A DNA stretch of 64,000 bases from CAVXEF01 sp963827315 (GTDB lineage: Bacteria; Planctomycetota; Phycisphaerae; Sedimentisphaerales; Anaerobacaceae): contig CAWHAL010000001.1 of the NCBI GenBank assembly GCA_963827315.1, positions 558,001 to 622,000 of the forward strand, in the 5' to 3' direction. The notes beneath the pieces are model-generated. The model made no database searches and was not told the origin of the DNA. It worked only from the letters and a program-made list of their open reading frames with translations. Of this stretch, positions 35,146-46,469 are shown in pieces (the first letter of the stretch is position 1; every line of letters starts with the position of its first letter). Made by a program: the position numbers and the translations under genes.

Positions 35146-35188
35146 ATAAAAAAAGGAATCCCGATGGGCTTTTTCGACCCATCGGGAT
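35146..35188 (-). terminator. Intrinsic terminator of the 23S-5S rRNA transcript
   Basis: On the minus strand ATCCCGATGGG pairs with CCCATCGGGAT (11 bases, loop of nine), followed within four bases by a run of eight T. It lies just behind the 5S gene. Confidence 0.93.
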
Positions 35189-35193
35189 ATAAA

Positions 35194-35301
35194 TCCTGGC
35201 GATACCTACTCTCGCCCCGAAGGACTACCATCGGCCGCACGGGCTTAGCTTCTGAGTTCGGAATGGGATCAGGCGTTTCCCCGTACGTATAGTCACCAGG
35301 A
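35194..35301 (-). rRNA. rrf: 5S ribosomal RNA
   Basis: Read on the minus strand the gene opens TCCTGGTGAC and closes GTATCGCCAGGA, which pair as helix I. The conserved CCGAACTCAGAAG and the GATGGTAGTC block are present. About 108 bases, ends approximate by a few bases. Confidence 0.95.
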
Positions 35302-35396
35302 AGTTTGTTTTATCAGGCAGACGCCTGATAAATTCAAATATGCGGATGCGCTTATGAGCACAAACATACATACGACCAAATCAACCAAGGATTGAT

Positions 35397-38388
<2,992 letters not shown>

Positions 38389-38510
38389 ATATCAATCTTT
38401 GATTGCATTGGACCGTATGTTCTCCTAAGTTTGCGCTCATGTGAAAAAGTCTCTCGAAGAATATCGAAAAAACTTTCCCGCATCCGCATATTAACTTGTA
38501 AAAGAGCAGT

Positions 38511-38558
38511 TTAGTTCATTGTTCATCGATTTATCTTATCAATGAACTATGAACTAAC
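38511..38558. repeat. Inverted heptamer tract between 23S and tRNA-Ala
   Basis: Units AGTTCAT, TGTTCAT on the left and ATGAACT, ATGAACT on the right, so that the two halves can pair as a hairpin. Same units as at 25485-25500. Confidence 0.6.
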
Positions 38559-38560
38559 AA

Positions 38561-38633
38561 TGGAGACGATCGGGCTCGAACCGACAACCTCCGGCTTGCA
38601 AAGCCGGCGCTCTCCCAGTTGAGCTACGTCCCC
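38561..38633 (-). tRNA. tRNA-Ala (TGC)
   Basis: A 73-base cloverleaf on the minus strand: acceptor GGGGACG with CGTCTCC, D arm GCTCAACTGGGAGAGC, anticodon loop TTTGCAA, T arm GTCGGTTCGAGCCCGAT. It has the discriminator A and no encoded CCA. Typical tRNA of rRNA spacers. Confidence 0.95.
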
Positions 38634-38643
38634 GGGCTGAATT

Positions 38644-38726
38644 GGTTAATTTGAAAATGGTTAATTAGTTAATTGACGACTACAAACTTTTTACCAAATT
38701 AACCACTCACCAGTCACCATTTAACC
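38644..38726. repeat. Heptamer tract with inverted arms in the tRNA spacer
   Basis: GGTTAATTT (38644-38652) pairs with AAATTAACC (38696-38704). From 38699 the units TTAACCA, CTCACCA, GTCACCA, TTTAACC run in a seven-base period. Related on the reverse strand to the tract before rpsD. Confidence 0.6.
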
Positions 38727-38731
38727 AAAAC

Positions 38732-38805
<74 letters not shown>

Positions 38806-38919
38806 AATAGCATTAGGGATTTTCAATTTCTGATTTTATCGTCGATTGCAAAGCGAGATTCAGCAGTCGTAAACTGGAAATCCGCGGTCGCCTGTTATAA
38901 CTATAAACTTAAAAAAGAG

Positions 38920-39076
38920 CAACAAAAAAACCGCGGCTTAACTGCCAGCGGTTTCTATGGCCTAACCGTTATGCCTTGCGGCAGTCTAAAGCAAAAACTT
39001 GCGACTCATCAGGATTTTTTTCAAAACCCTAATCCTAAACCTTTCCGCCGGCCGCGAAACTGCACAGCCGACACTT
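38920..39076 (-). ncRNA. Candidate structured leader or small RNA upstream of tRNA-Ile
   Basis: A predicted transcript of about 155 bases from the promoter at 39083-39111 to the terminator at 38924-38954. In order it can form hairpins AGGATT/AATCCT (39031-39036 with 39011-39016), AGTC-GCAA/TTGC-GACT, and CTGCC-CGGTT/AACCG-GGCAG (38964-38984 with 38942-38953). The last stem uses the same bases as the upstream arm of the terminator, so the two exclude each other, as in attenuators and riboswitches. No known riboswitch class was recognised. Confidence 0.45.
38924..38954 (-). terminator. Intrinsic terminator ahead of tRNA-Ile
   Basis: Minus strand: AAACCGC, a bulged T, GGC, a six-base loop, GCC, GCGGTTT, then seven T in total. 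It lies about 120 bases before tRNA-Ile in the direction of rRNA transcription and about 150 bases after a promoter. Confidence 0.75.
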
Positions 39077-39082
39077 TTATAT

Positions 39083-39111
39083 AATCTATATTGGTATCGA
39101 CATCCAGTCAA
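39083..39111 (-). promoter_or_regulatory. Candidate promoter for the tRNA-Ile / 23S transcript or a small RNA
   Basis: On the minus strand TTGACT, 17 bases, TAGATT, followed by an AT-rich start region. It sits in the gap between the DHH phosphoesterase stop and the tRNA-Ile gene. Confidence 0.55.
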
Positions 39112-39181
39112 GACATTTTTAGCGATTTTTTGATTTTCCTCGCCCGTTCTGTGTTATTTACGGCTGATTTGGGCAAATTGT

Positions 39182-40303
39182 TCAAAAACCGCCTCCAGAC
39201 TCGAATCCCTGGGATTTTCCTGGCTTGAATTGTTCCACCACAGCGTTGAAAATAAGTTTTTTTGCGTTTTCAATTGGGCCTGGCAGGTGGGCGCCGGCGG
39301 CCATTTTATGCCCGCCGCCGCCGAATTTGGCGGCGATTTTGCAAACGTCGATTTTAGTACGTCTCTCGTCGCTCGTCTCTCGTCGCTCGTACGAGTCACG
39401 TGGGCCGGGCGACGGGTCACGGATAAAGCTCCGCAGCGAAATTTTTACCCGCCCGTCGGCCTGTTCCACAAACAGGGCCGCCGCCTCCACGCTGCTTATC
39501 CGCCGGCACTCATCAATCAGATTCTCCGTATCACTAAACTTTGCGCCTGTTCGCTTAAAGTCAGCCTGTGTTAAGTGCTGCATTGTGAAACGCCCGTCAA
39601 GATGCAATTCGAGCGTATTGAGCATTGCTGTCATCAATTTGAATCGCTGCGGTGAAAAGTTTTGGTACAAATCGCGATATATCCGCGAAGGACTTGCGCC
39701 GACATCAATCAGCTCGGCACAAACTCTGAGCGTTCTGCTGTCGGTATTATCGAACTGAAACCAGCCTGTATCGGTAGAGACCGCCACGAAGAGCGCCCCC
39801 GCTATCTTTTTCGTAATTGGCCAGCCGGCGTATTTCAGCAAATCAAAGACAATCAGTGCCGTAGCTGCGGCACTACTATCGATCAGCCTGACATCGCCGA
39901 TGTTGTCGCTGCTTGCGTGATGGTCTATCACCAGAACCTCCGCTTGGGGACGCCTTACGGCGGGTTTATCCGATTGTTTTAGATATTTGTCAAATTCAGG
40001 CAATTGGTTGTAACTACTGGTATCGACGATAACGATTAAATCGGACTCGTCCGACAAGTCGGAATCTATTTTCGTTTTTTTGCTGAAGACTTCCGGTTTT
40101 TGCTCAAATAAAAACTCGTACCACGCCGGCAATTCCGAAAGCAGCAATATTTTTGCGTTTTTGCCGAGTGTGGTTAACGTTTCAGAAATCGCCGCGATGC
40201 ATCCGCACGCATCGCCATCCGGCCGCGTATGCGTTGTAAGCAAAACCCGCCTGGATTTCTTAATTAACTCAACCGCTTTTTGAAAATCACTTGTGTTTAC
40301 CAT
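39182..40303 (-). CDS. DHH-DHHA1 phosphoesterase (NrnA-like nanoRNase/pAp phosphatase)
   Basis: A 373-residue protein of the NrnA group, which degrades very short RNA and pAp. The N-terminal DHH domain has HTRPDGDACG, VIVDTSS and VIDHHAS with the metal-binding residues, then VAVSTDTGWFQFDNT. The C-terminal DHHA1 domain ends FGGGGHKMAAGA. Between VKISLRS and IDVCKIAAKF about 25 residues (FIRDPSPGPRDSYERRET...) are inserted that homologues do not usually have; the inserted DNA holds a heptamer tract like those between genes. The insertion precedes the GGGGH substrate loop. GAGGAGA is upstream of the ATG. Confidence 0.92.
   Translation of the reverse strand: MVNTSDFQKAVELIKKSRRVLLTTHTRPDGDACGCIAAISETLTTLGKNAKILLLSELPAWYEFLFEQKPEVFSKKTKIDSDLSDESDLIVIVDTSSYNQLPEFDKYLKQSDKPAVRRPQAEVLVIDHHASSDNIGDVRLIDSSAAATALIVFDLLKYAGWPITKKIAGALFVAVSTDTGWFQFDNTDSRTLRVCAELIDVGASPSRIYRDLYQNFSPQRFKLMTAMLNTLELHLDGRFTMQHLTQADFKRTGAKFSDTENLIDECRRISSVEAAALFVEQADGRVKISLRSFIRDPSPGPRDSYERRETSDERRTKIDVCKIAAKFGGGGHKMAAGAHLPGPIENAKKLIFNAVVEQFKPGKSQGFESGGGF
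39360..39400. repeat. Heptamer tract inside the DHH phosphoesterase gene
   Basis: Plus-strand units CGTCTCT, CGTCGCT, CGTCTCT, CGTCGCT, CGTACGA. On the coding strand this reads as repeated ACGAGCG/ACGAGAG and is translated in frame as ERRETSDERR. The reverse complement is found at 59117-59137 between genes. Confidence 0.85.
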
Positions 40304-40367
40304 TCCGTCTCCTCGAATTAAACCTTTGTGCCCTCTGTAGCTAAAATATTTTTTGCCATTTCACAGT

Positions 40368-41684
40368 TCAACGGCCGATGACAGCCACCATAGCTTCCGA
40401 CACCTTCTTTCTGCGGAATTTGCGCGGCACAACTCTGAGATTATCGCTTTCTATGACCTCACCGCCTTTGAGAGGCTGGCCTATCTGCTGCACGCACCAT
40501 TCAGCAACGGTTGGAACCCTGCCATTAGTGAACTTACTCGACCAATCAAGTCCTGCGGCGGAAGCGACCGTGCCCATTGAGACGCCGCCTCCTACAATCC
40601 AGCAGGATGAGCCATAGGGATGAATATGCGTGGGTAAACGGTCAAACTCATCTTCAATCTCGCCCACAAGCTCCTCGATAATATCTTCCAGTGTCACCAT
40701 TCCAAGAACAGCACCTTCGCCGGATGTGACAACTACTATATGATTTCTTTCCCGTATCATCGCCTCAAGCAACTGGGATAGAGGTGTATCTCCGTTGACC
40801 TTTTTTATAGGCCTTGATATACCTTTGATAGTGGGGTCGGATGGATTTACCCTCAGTGCCGCCACAATATCTTTGAAATTGACGTAGCCATTAATACTTT
40901 GTGGGTCATTTTCCTTCATACAGACAGGAAATCGCGTGTGCATATCGAGGTGTGCCCTGATAATCGCATCTTCCAGGCTGCTTCCCGCATGAATCATCGA
41001 TATATCCTGGGCTGGTATCAGGATGTCTCGCACCAGATGAGTAGATAGATGTGCGGCAGCTAAAACTATCTTTTCTTCCCTCTCGCCCATAAGTTTTGAG
41101 GTCCTGGCGAGTGAGACAGCGGCCCTTAGTTCGTGCAGCCATTGTCCTCGGCTGCTTGGCTCTATACCGCCCCACAGGGTCAGCAAACCCACCACTTTTT
41201 TTACTGTAATTTCTATTACCGAAACAACGGGATGAATGGCCTGTGAGAGGACCTTCATAATTGGCGAAAGCCTTAGCACTATCCATTCCTTATTGTTTAA
41301 GGCAAGCATTTTAGGGACAAGCTCCCCGAAAACTATAATGACAAACGTCAGCGGTATTATCAGCAGCACTATTGCCAGTATTGCGGAAAGAGCTGCGGAG
41401 ATGCCCAATTTTTGCTGAAGGTAAGGGACAAACATTTTTTCCACGCCGGCTCCGCCGGTCGCAGCGGCAACAACCCCCACCATTGTGATACCGAGCTGGA
41501 TGGTAGCCAGACTTGCCTCCATTTTGTCCTTCATAAAGGCAGCTTCGGCAGCACCTTTTTTCTTTTCGTTGAACAAAATGGCAAGTCTGGCGCGGGATAT
41601 AGAGGCAAGCCCCATTTCGTACGCTGCGAAGACAGCGTTGAAAACCAACATTAGTATAATGACAACCAATTCGTAACCGAACAT
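40368..41684 (-). CDS. CNNM/CorC-HlyC family transporter-like protein
   Basis: A 438-residue protein with an N-terminal DUF21 (CNNM) membrane domain of about four segments (start FGYELVVIILMLVFNAVFAAYEMGLASISRARL, then FVIIVFGELVPKMLAL), a pair of CBS domains (around residues 215-335, ending VVVTSGEGAVLGMVTLEDIIEELVGEI) and a C-terminal CorC_HlyC domain. Homologues export or sense magnesium and cobalt, or act in the envelope. It follows ribF by 19 bases, so they are probably cotranscribed. Confidence 0.92.
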   Translation of the reverse strand: MFGYELVVIILMLVFNAVFAAYEMGLASISRARLAILFNEKKKGAAEAAFMKDKMEASLATIQLGITMVGVVAAATGGAGVEKMFVPYLQQKLGISAALSAILAIVLLIIPLTFVIIVFGELVPKMLALNNKEWIVLRLSPIMKVLSQAIHPVVSVIEITVKKVVGLLTLWGGIEPSSRGQWLHELRAAVSLARTSKLMGEREEKIVLAAAHLSTHLVRDILIPAQDISMIHAGSSLEDAIIRAHLDMHTRFPVCMKENDPQSINGYVNFKDIVAALRVNPSDPTIKGISRPIKKVNGDTPLSQLLEAMIRERNHIVVVTSGEGAVLGMVTLEDIIEELVGEIEDEFDRLPTHIHPYGSSCWIVGGGVSMGTVASAAGLDWSSKFTNGRVPTVAEWCVQQIGQPLKGGEVIESDNLRVVPRKFRRKKVSEAMVAVIGR

Positions 41685-41703
41685 TACATATCACCTGCAT
41701 CAC

Positions 41704-42690
41704 TTAAGGGTTCATAACCACGTTACGTAGAATCTGCTGTGCTTCTTGGCAGTCCCTGTCAATTTGCTCAGCAAGCTCTTTTTCCGACTCAAATTTTTGC
41801 TGGTCACGGATTCGTTCGATAAAATCCATAGCCATACATCGGCCGGTAAACTGCTCGGCGTTGTCTGTCAACAAGTGTGCTTCTATAAGTAAGGATTGAC
41901 CAGCTTCATAGGTAGTTGCCCGGCCGATACTGAAGGCAGCGGGTATTCTTTCTTCTGCGCTGCAAACTTCTTCGATGTTTTTTGCAACCTCGGCGGTGCC
42001 GGCGTAAACGCCCTGGGCCGGGATAATCTGCCGCGGCTTTTTTAGATTCAGGGTTGGGAAGCCTAATTGTTTTCCTTTGCCCCGTCCGGGCACAATATCG
42101 CCGATAAGTCGATAGGGCCTGCCTAATAAAATAGCTGCGTCCGCCACTTTACCTTTCGTTATCATATCTCGAATCACCGTGCTCGACACTTCAACTGTTT
42201 GGCCGTCCGTCACCCTGGCTTTTTTGGGCCCGACTATAACCACCTCGATGCCCTTTGCTTCTGTGAGTTTTTGCAGCGTATGCACAGAACCTTCTCGCCC
42301 GTTGCCGAAGTTGAAATCCTCGCCCTCAACAATGGTGTTCGGCCGAACTCCTTTCACAATGAACCGTTCCACGAAATCCTCCGGCCGAAGATTCAAAAGT
42401 TCCGGCTTACTTTTCACTGCAAATAGTATCTCTGTGCCGAACTCAGCGAGGAGATGTTCTTTCAATACGGGCGGCGTAAGAGTGCCGGGCGCCTTTTTCG
42501 GATTCAGGATGCTAAGCGGATGGGGCTGAAACGTCATCACAATCAATTCTGTTTGTCTTTGTTCTGCGATGCATTTGGCCGCAGACAGAATCGCCTGATG
42601 GCCGATATGGACTCCATCGAAATTGCCGATGGTGAGCACGGTCCCTGTTCTGATTTTCTCGAGATCCGATTCTGTTCTTATAATCCGCAT
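41704..42690 (-). CDS. ribF: Bifunctional riboflavin kinase / FAD synthetase
   Basis: Makes FMN and FAD; 328 residues. The N-terminal adenylyltransferase part has IGNFDGVHIGHQAIL and VEGEDFNFGNGREGS; the C-terminal kinase part has LGRPYRLIGDIVPGRGKGKQLGFPTLNL and the flavin-binding GVYAG. The tail of about 20 residues is extra. No FMN riboswitch was seen upstream. Confidence 0.95.
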   Translation of the reverse strand: MRIIRTESDLEKIRTGTVLTIGNFDGVHIGHQAILSAAKCIAEQRQTELIVMTFQPHPLSILNPKKAPGTLTPPVLKEHLLAEFGTEILFAVKSKPELLNLRPEDFVERFIVKGVRPNTIVEGEDFNFGNGREGSVHTLQKLTEAKGIEVVIVGPKKARVTDGQTVEVSSTVIRDMITKGKVADAAILLGRPYRLIGDIVPGRGKGKQLGFPTLNLKKPRQIIPAQGVYAGTAEVAKNIEEVCSAEERIPAAFSIGRATTYEAGQSLLIEAHLLTDNAEQFTGRCMAMDFIERIRDQQKFESEKELAEQIDRDCQEAQQILRNVVMNP

Positions 42691-42856
42691 TTAGCCTATA
42701 CCTATCTTGGCCGGCCCGCAATAATCGGGTTTCTGCTGTTTCCAGCGGCAAATTGAAGTATCAATTTACCCCTTTGGGTCTGACTCTGCAACGGCTTTCT
42801 CAGCCGCGGGACAGCCATTTACGTTTTTCACCTGAAAGTAAAACAGTAAAAAATTG

Positions 42857-42885
42857 TTTGCAACTTAGTTGCATTTAGATATAAT
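42857..42885 (+). promoter_or_regulatory. Promoter with overlapping Fur-type 7-1-7 operator
   Basis: A perfect inverted repeat TGCAACT-T-AGTTGCA spans 42859-42873. A consensus -10 TATAAT is at 42880-42885, and TTGCAA at 42858-42863 can act as -35 with a 16-base spacer. The repeat thus covers the -35 and most of the spacer. Its 7-1-7 symmetry is that of Fur-family operators, and the second gene downstream encodes a Fur-family protein. Confidence 0.7.
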
Positions 42886-42945
42886 GCCCGGCAAAACCAG
42901 CAAAGATTTTGCAGACAAACATTGAGCATTCGAGGCACTGAAAAG

Positions 42946-43662
42946 ATGTCAATACTGAGCAGAACGAAACAGGTACTTATTGAGCTAAAAGCCCATTCAC
43001 CATTTACGTTGTTTGGCGCGTTTACGGGGATAGCGTTAATGCTGCTGTTTAGAGACATAGGCCATCAAGCGAGCTACCGGCTATTTTATATTTTTCATCC
43101 GGCACATGTTGTGCTCAGTGCGATGGTTACAGCTTCATTATTTCGGCTGCACGAGAAGACGAAGGGTTTTCTCATTGTGCTGATTGTGGGATACGTCGGG
43201 TCGATAGGGACTGCCACTTTGAGTGATTCGATAATTCCTTTTTTCGGGGAGGACATACTGGGGGTAGCAGTCCCGACGGAGGCAGCAGTTCATTCTCACG
43301 GACACGAAGGCGGCTCGGAGCAGAAGCATGAGAGGGAATTACATATCGGATTTATTGAAGAATGGTACATCGTGAATCCTGCAGCGCTTTTAGGGATTTT
43401 GATTGCGTATTTTTTGCCGCGGACCAAGCTGCCGCACGCCTTTCACATTCTGATAAGCACCTGGGCGTCAGCGGTGCATATTATGATGAACACATATCAG
43501 CCGATTACGGTGGTGCTTGTCCTCGGCATTTTCATCGTTCTTTTTATAGCCGTGTGGTTTCCCTGCTGTTTCAGCGACATAGTATTTCCGATGCTGCTTG
43601 TCAAATCGGATGGTGAACAATGCGTGTTCTGCGGCGGCGAGCATCGTAATCACACGCGTTAG
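42946..43662 (+). CDS. Membrane protein with His-rich loop, linked to a Fur-family regulator
   Basis: A protein of 238 residues with about six hydrophobic segments and no domain that I recognise. A loop around residues 115-140 is rich in histidine (VHSHGHEGGSEQKHERELH), and two Cys pairs are near the end (FPCCFSD, CVFCGGEH). These are usual marks of divalent metal handling. ATG 42946 is chosen over TTG 42922. The gene follows a promoter with a Fur-type operator and precedes a Fur-family gene by 17 bases, so a metal-responsive transport role is likely but unproven. Confidence 0.7.
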   Translation: MSILSRTKQVLIELKAHSPFTLFGAFTGIALMLLFRDIGHQASYRLFYIFHPAHVVLSAMVTASLFRLHEKTKGFLIVLIVGYVGSIGTATLSDSIIPFFGEDILGVAVPTEAAVHSHGHEGGSEQKHERELHIGFIEEWYIVNPAALLGILIAYFLPRTKLPHAFHILISTWASAVHIMMNTYQPITVVLVLGIFIVLFIAVWFPCCFSDIVFPMLLVKSDGEQCVFCGGEHRNHTR

Positions 43663-43679
43663 TATTGGGAGGAAAGAAG

Positions 43680-44102
43680 ATGAAGTCACTGTCTAAAGAA
43701 AGCGTCGACAATCTGTTAGGTTCGGTGAAATTAAGGCGAACTGGTCCGAGAAGGACGATTCTTGAGGTTTTGCTGAATGCGAAAAAGCCACAGACGGTCG
43801 ATGAGATTATGGCAGCGATGGGCAAGGGGTGTGCGAATAAAGTAACGGTGTATCGGATATTAGAGCGTATGGTCGGAGCTGGGCTGGTGCATAGGGCATT
43901 TGTTCATAAAAGAGCGGAGCACTTCGAGCTTGCCGACCGATGTACCGGTGCACAATGCCATCCACATTTTACCTGTGTAAGCTGTGGTGTAACAAACTGT
44001 GTGGCTGGGGTATTTATACCGATTGTTAAGGGGTTGGAAGAGGGCTTTATTATCCATCGTCAGCAGGTGCATCTTGAGGGTCTTTGCCCAGCCTGCGCTT
44101 GA
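43680..44102 (+). CDS. Fur family transcriptional regulator
   Basis: A 140-residue regulator. The N-terminal winged helix has RTGPRRTILEVLLNAKKPQTVDEI and the recognition region KVTVYRILERMVGAGLVHR; the C-terminal half has CHPHFTCVSCG and CPAC, two CxxC pairs for structural zinc. Zur, Fur, PerR and Mur cannot be told apart from sequence here; the His-rich membrane partner favours zinc or another divalent metal. AGTATTGGGAGG contains a strong ribosome binding site. It probably represses its own promoter through the operator at 42859-42873. Confidence 0.92.
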   Translation: MKSLSKESVDNLLGSVKLRRTGPRRTILEVLLNAKKPQTVDEIMAAMGKGCANKVTVYRILERMVGAGLVHRAFVHKRAEHFELADRCTGAQCHPHFTCVSCGVTNCVAGVFIPIVKGLEEGFIIHRQQVHLEGLCPACA

Positions 44103-44133
44103 AAAATGCCTTTTGCATTGTTAGAATGAAACC

Positions 44134-45081
44134 GTGAAACTTTATCCCTTGGAATTTGAGCCGATTTACAAAAAACGAATATGGGGCGGACAGAAGCTTC
44201 GAGAAGTATTCAACAAGGATATTCCGCCGTTTGAAAAGATTGGTGAGAGCTGGGAATTGGCCGATTTGCCGGATGATAAATCCGTAATTGCAAACGGCGA
44301 ACTGGCCGGCCAAACCCTTGACTTGGCAATCAAAAAATATCCGAAAGAAATAACAGGTGATAAAGAATTCTGCGGCCCTTTTCCGCTGCTGATTAAATTC
44401 CTCGATGCTGAGGACATCCTGAGTGTCCAGGTTCATCCCGACAAACGGACCTGTCTGCGGCTGGGTGAAGGCACAGCTAAAGCCGAATGTTGGTATATCG
44501 TATCTGCTGCACCGGGGGCCGTGATTTATAAGGGGCTGAAGAAAGGCGTAACAAAAGAGAAGTTTGCCGAGGCGATAAAAAAAGGCACCGTAGCGGAGCT
44601 TTTGCAGAAGGTGCCTGTCTGTGCGGGCCAGTGTCATTTTCTGCCGGCAGGTACCGCTCACAGCATTGGAGCAGGTCTGCTGATTGCCGAGATTCAAACG
44701 CCCTCCGACACAACCTATCGCGTCTTCGACTTCAACAGGGTCGACCGCAGCGGCAAACCCAGGCCATTGCATATACCGCAGGCGCTGGAGAGTATCCACT
44801 TTGACGCGTCCGGCGACAATCTTTCGGTGACGACGGTCGGTCGGCTGGTTGACAGCGAATACTTCAAAATCGATAAAAGACATCAGGCTAAGGATTGCGA
44901 GGCGCTCCTTTTGCCCGGTCAGATGAAAACCCTGGTTATTTTGACCGGTGGCGGAACAGTCCTCGCATCTGATGGAGCGAAAGTCGAATTCAAAGCGGGC
45001 GATTGTTTGCTGATTCCTGCTGAATATGGAGGAGCAATGTGTTTCGCCGACGATACGCAATATCTGACAGTGACCGTTTAA
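44134..45081 (+). CDS. manA: Mannose-6-phosphate isomerase, class I
   Basis: Interconverts mannose-6-P and fructose-6-P; 315 residues, the short bacterial type. Zinc ligands are in QVHPDKR, AECWYIV and the HSIGAGLLIAEIQTPSDTTYRVFD block. GTG 44134 gives the conserved start KLYPLEFEPIYKKRIWGG. It supplies mannose for polysaccharide sugar nucleotides; the exopolysaccharide genes begin 4 kb downstream. Confidence 0.93.
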   Translation: MKLYPLEFEPIYKKRIWGGQKLREVFNKDIPPFEKIGESWELADLPDDKSVIANGELAGQTLDLAIKKYPKEITGDKEFCGPFPLLIKFLDAEDILSVQVHPDKRTCLRLGEGTAKAECWYIVSAAPGAVIYKGLKKGVTKEKFAEAIKKGTVAELLQKVPVCAGQCHFLPAGTAHSIGAGLLIAEIQTPSDTTYRVFDFNRVDRSGKPRPLHIPQALESIHFDASGDNLSVTTVGRLVDSEYFKIDKRHQAKDCEALLLPGQMKTLVILTGGGTVLASDGAKVEFKAGDCLLIPAEYGGAMCFADDTQYLTVTV

Positions 45082-45159
45082 CCAACTCGAAAACTTGTAT
45101 TCTCTGGAAGGTAAGCCTGTATGCTGACAAGTAATAAACATCAGAAAAGCTGAATTTAT

Positions 45160-46449
45160 ATGGCTAATTCTATTAGAACCGTTGTAGTTTTAGGTGCCAG
45201 TGGGACAATAGGTGGTTTGATAGGTGGTTTAATTGCCCAGAGTGGTATAAAGGTTTACTTTTTGAGCCGAACATTAGCCGGCGCAAAACGCGGCTTGGAA
45301 AGGGCTATATCTCAGGCACGCTCGGAAGTGATAAGTCGGAATATTGTTTGTGGAGATTACGATACGTTGCTGGGAAATGCTTTGGGAGAAGCTGACTGGA
45401 TTATCGAATGTGTCAGTGAAGACCTTACAATAAAGCAGGGGATGTATGAAAAGGTGGACCAGTACAGAAAGCCGGATGCTATAGTGAGTTCTATGACTTC
45501 GAGTTTACCATTATCGAGTCTTCCGGAAGGAAGGTCTGAGAACTTCAGAAAGAACTTTCTGTCCACACATTTTTACAATCCCCCTGCTAAAATGTTGGCA
45601 TGTGAAATAACCGGTACACCTGATACCAGCCCCAAAATTTTAAAGTTTATGGTGGATTTTCTCAAAACTAAACTTCATCAGGTTGTTATTCCAGTCCGGA
45701 ACACGGCAGGCTTTGCGGGCAATCGAATTGCTTTTATGCTTTTCAATCGGGTTACGACATTGGCGGCAGAGTACGGTGTTGAGATGATGGATTATCTCAT
45801 TGGGCCGTATACCGGCAGATTGATGCCACCGTTAGCAACTCTTGATTTGGTCGGAGTGGACATTTACAAAGCGATTATTGAGAATTTGTATGAATATACG
45901 AATGATGAGATGCATAACTCCTTTATTTTGCCAGATTATATTAATAAAATGATTTGTAGCGGAGCGTTAGGTAATAAGACACCTGATAATGGCGGCTTCC
46001 ACAGGAAAGATACAAGCGGAAATTGTTTGTATTTTAATCCTAACACCCTTGATTATGTGCCGGCAAAAAAACCGCATATTGAATTTGTTGAAGCAGCAGA
46101 GTATATGATTCACTGGGGAAAGTATCGGGAAGCATTTGATATCGTAAAGACGAGTCGTAGCAAAGAAACTGATATTGTCACGGATATTCTTTGTGCATAC
46201 ATCGCGTACTCTTATGCACGTATTGGTGAAGTTACCAGGGAAGAATTTGGTATAGACGGAATTGATAAAGTGATGTCCTTTGGATATCATTGGGCGCCGC
46301 CAAGTCTGATAGTAAATATGTTTGGTGGCAAGAAATACGTCTTAGATTTGTTGGAAAAGAAAGGGTTTGAGGTGCCGGATTCCCTTACAAAGGCCAGTGA
46401 ATCAGCGTGCCAGGTTTCTAACGCGGGAAAATACTTCTTAAGCAGGTAA
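45160..46449 (+). CDS. 3-hydroxyacyl-CoA dehydrogenase family protein
   Basis: A 429-residue protein. The Rossmann loop reads VVVLGASGTIGGLIGG, a GxSGxxG variant of the usual GxGxxG. DWIIECVSEDLTIKQ, the catalytic His in STHFYNPPAKM and the following NTAGFAGNRIAFMLFNR are family marks. The C-terminal part is longer than in FadB-type domains and resembles stand-alone dehydrogenases. It is followed after 20 bases by a thiolase, so the pair may carry out the last two steps of beta-oxidation or their reverse on an unknown acyl-CoA. Confidence 0.88.
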   Translation: MANSIRTVVVLGASGTIGGLIGGLIAQSGIKVYFLSRTLAGAKRGLERAISQARSEVISRNIVCGDYDTLLGNALGEADWIIECVSEDLTIKQGMYEKVDQYRKPDAIVSSMTSSLPLSSLPEGRSENFRKNFLSTHFYNPPAKMLACEITGTPDTSPKILKFMVDFLKTKLHQVVIPVRNTAGFAGNRIAFMLFNRVTTLAAEYGVEMMDYLIGPYTGRLMPPLATLDLVGVDIYKAIIENLYEYTNDEMHNSFILPDYINKMICSGALGNKTPDNGGFHRKDTSGNCLYFNPNTLDYVPAKKPHIEFVEAAEYMIHWGKYREAFDIVKTSRSKETDIVTDILCAYIAYSYARIGEVTREEFGIDGIDKVMSFGYHWAPPSLIVNMFGGKKYVLDLLEKKGFEVPDSLTKASESACQVSNAGKYFLSR

Positions 46450-46469
46450 GTCTCATAGAGGAGTAGCGG

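Noticed and set aside
38985..39015. CTGATGAG on the minus strand, reminiscent of a hammerhead ribozyme core
   Set aside because: The matching GAAA core and the required helix arrangement are not present at the right distance.
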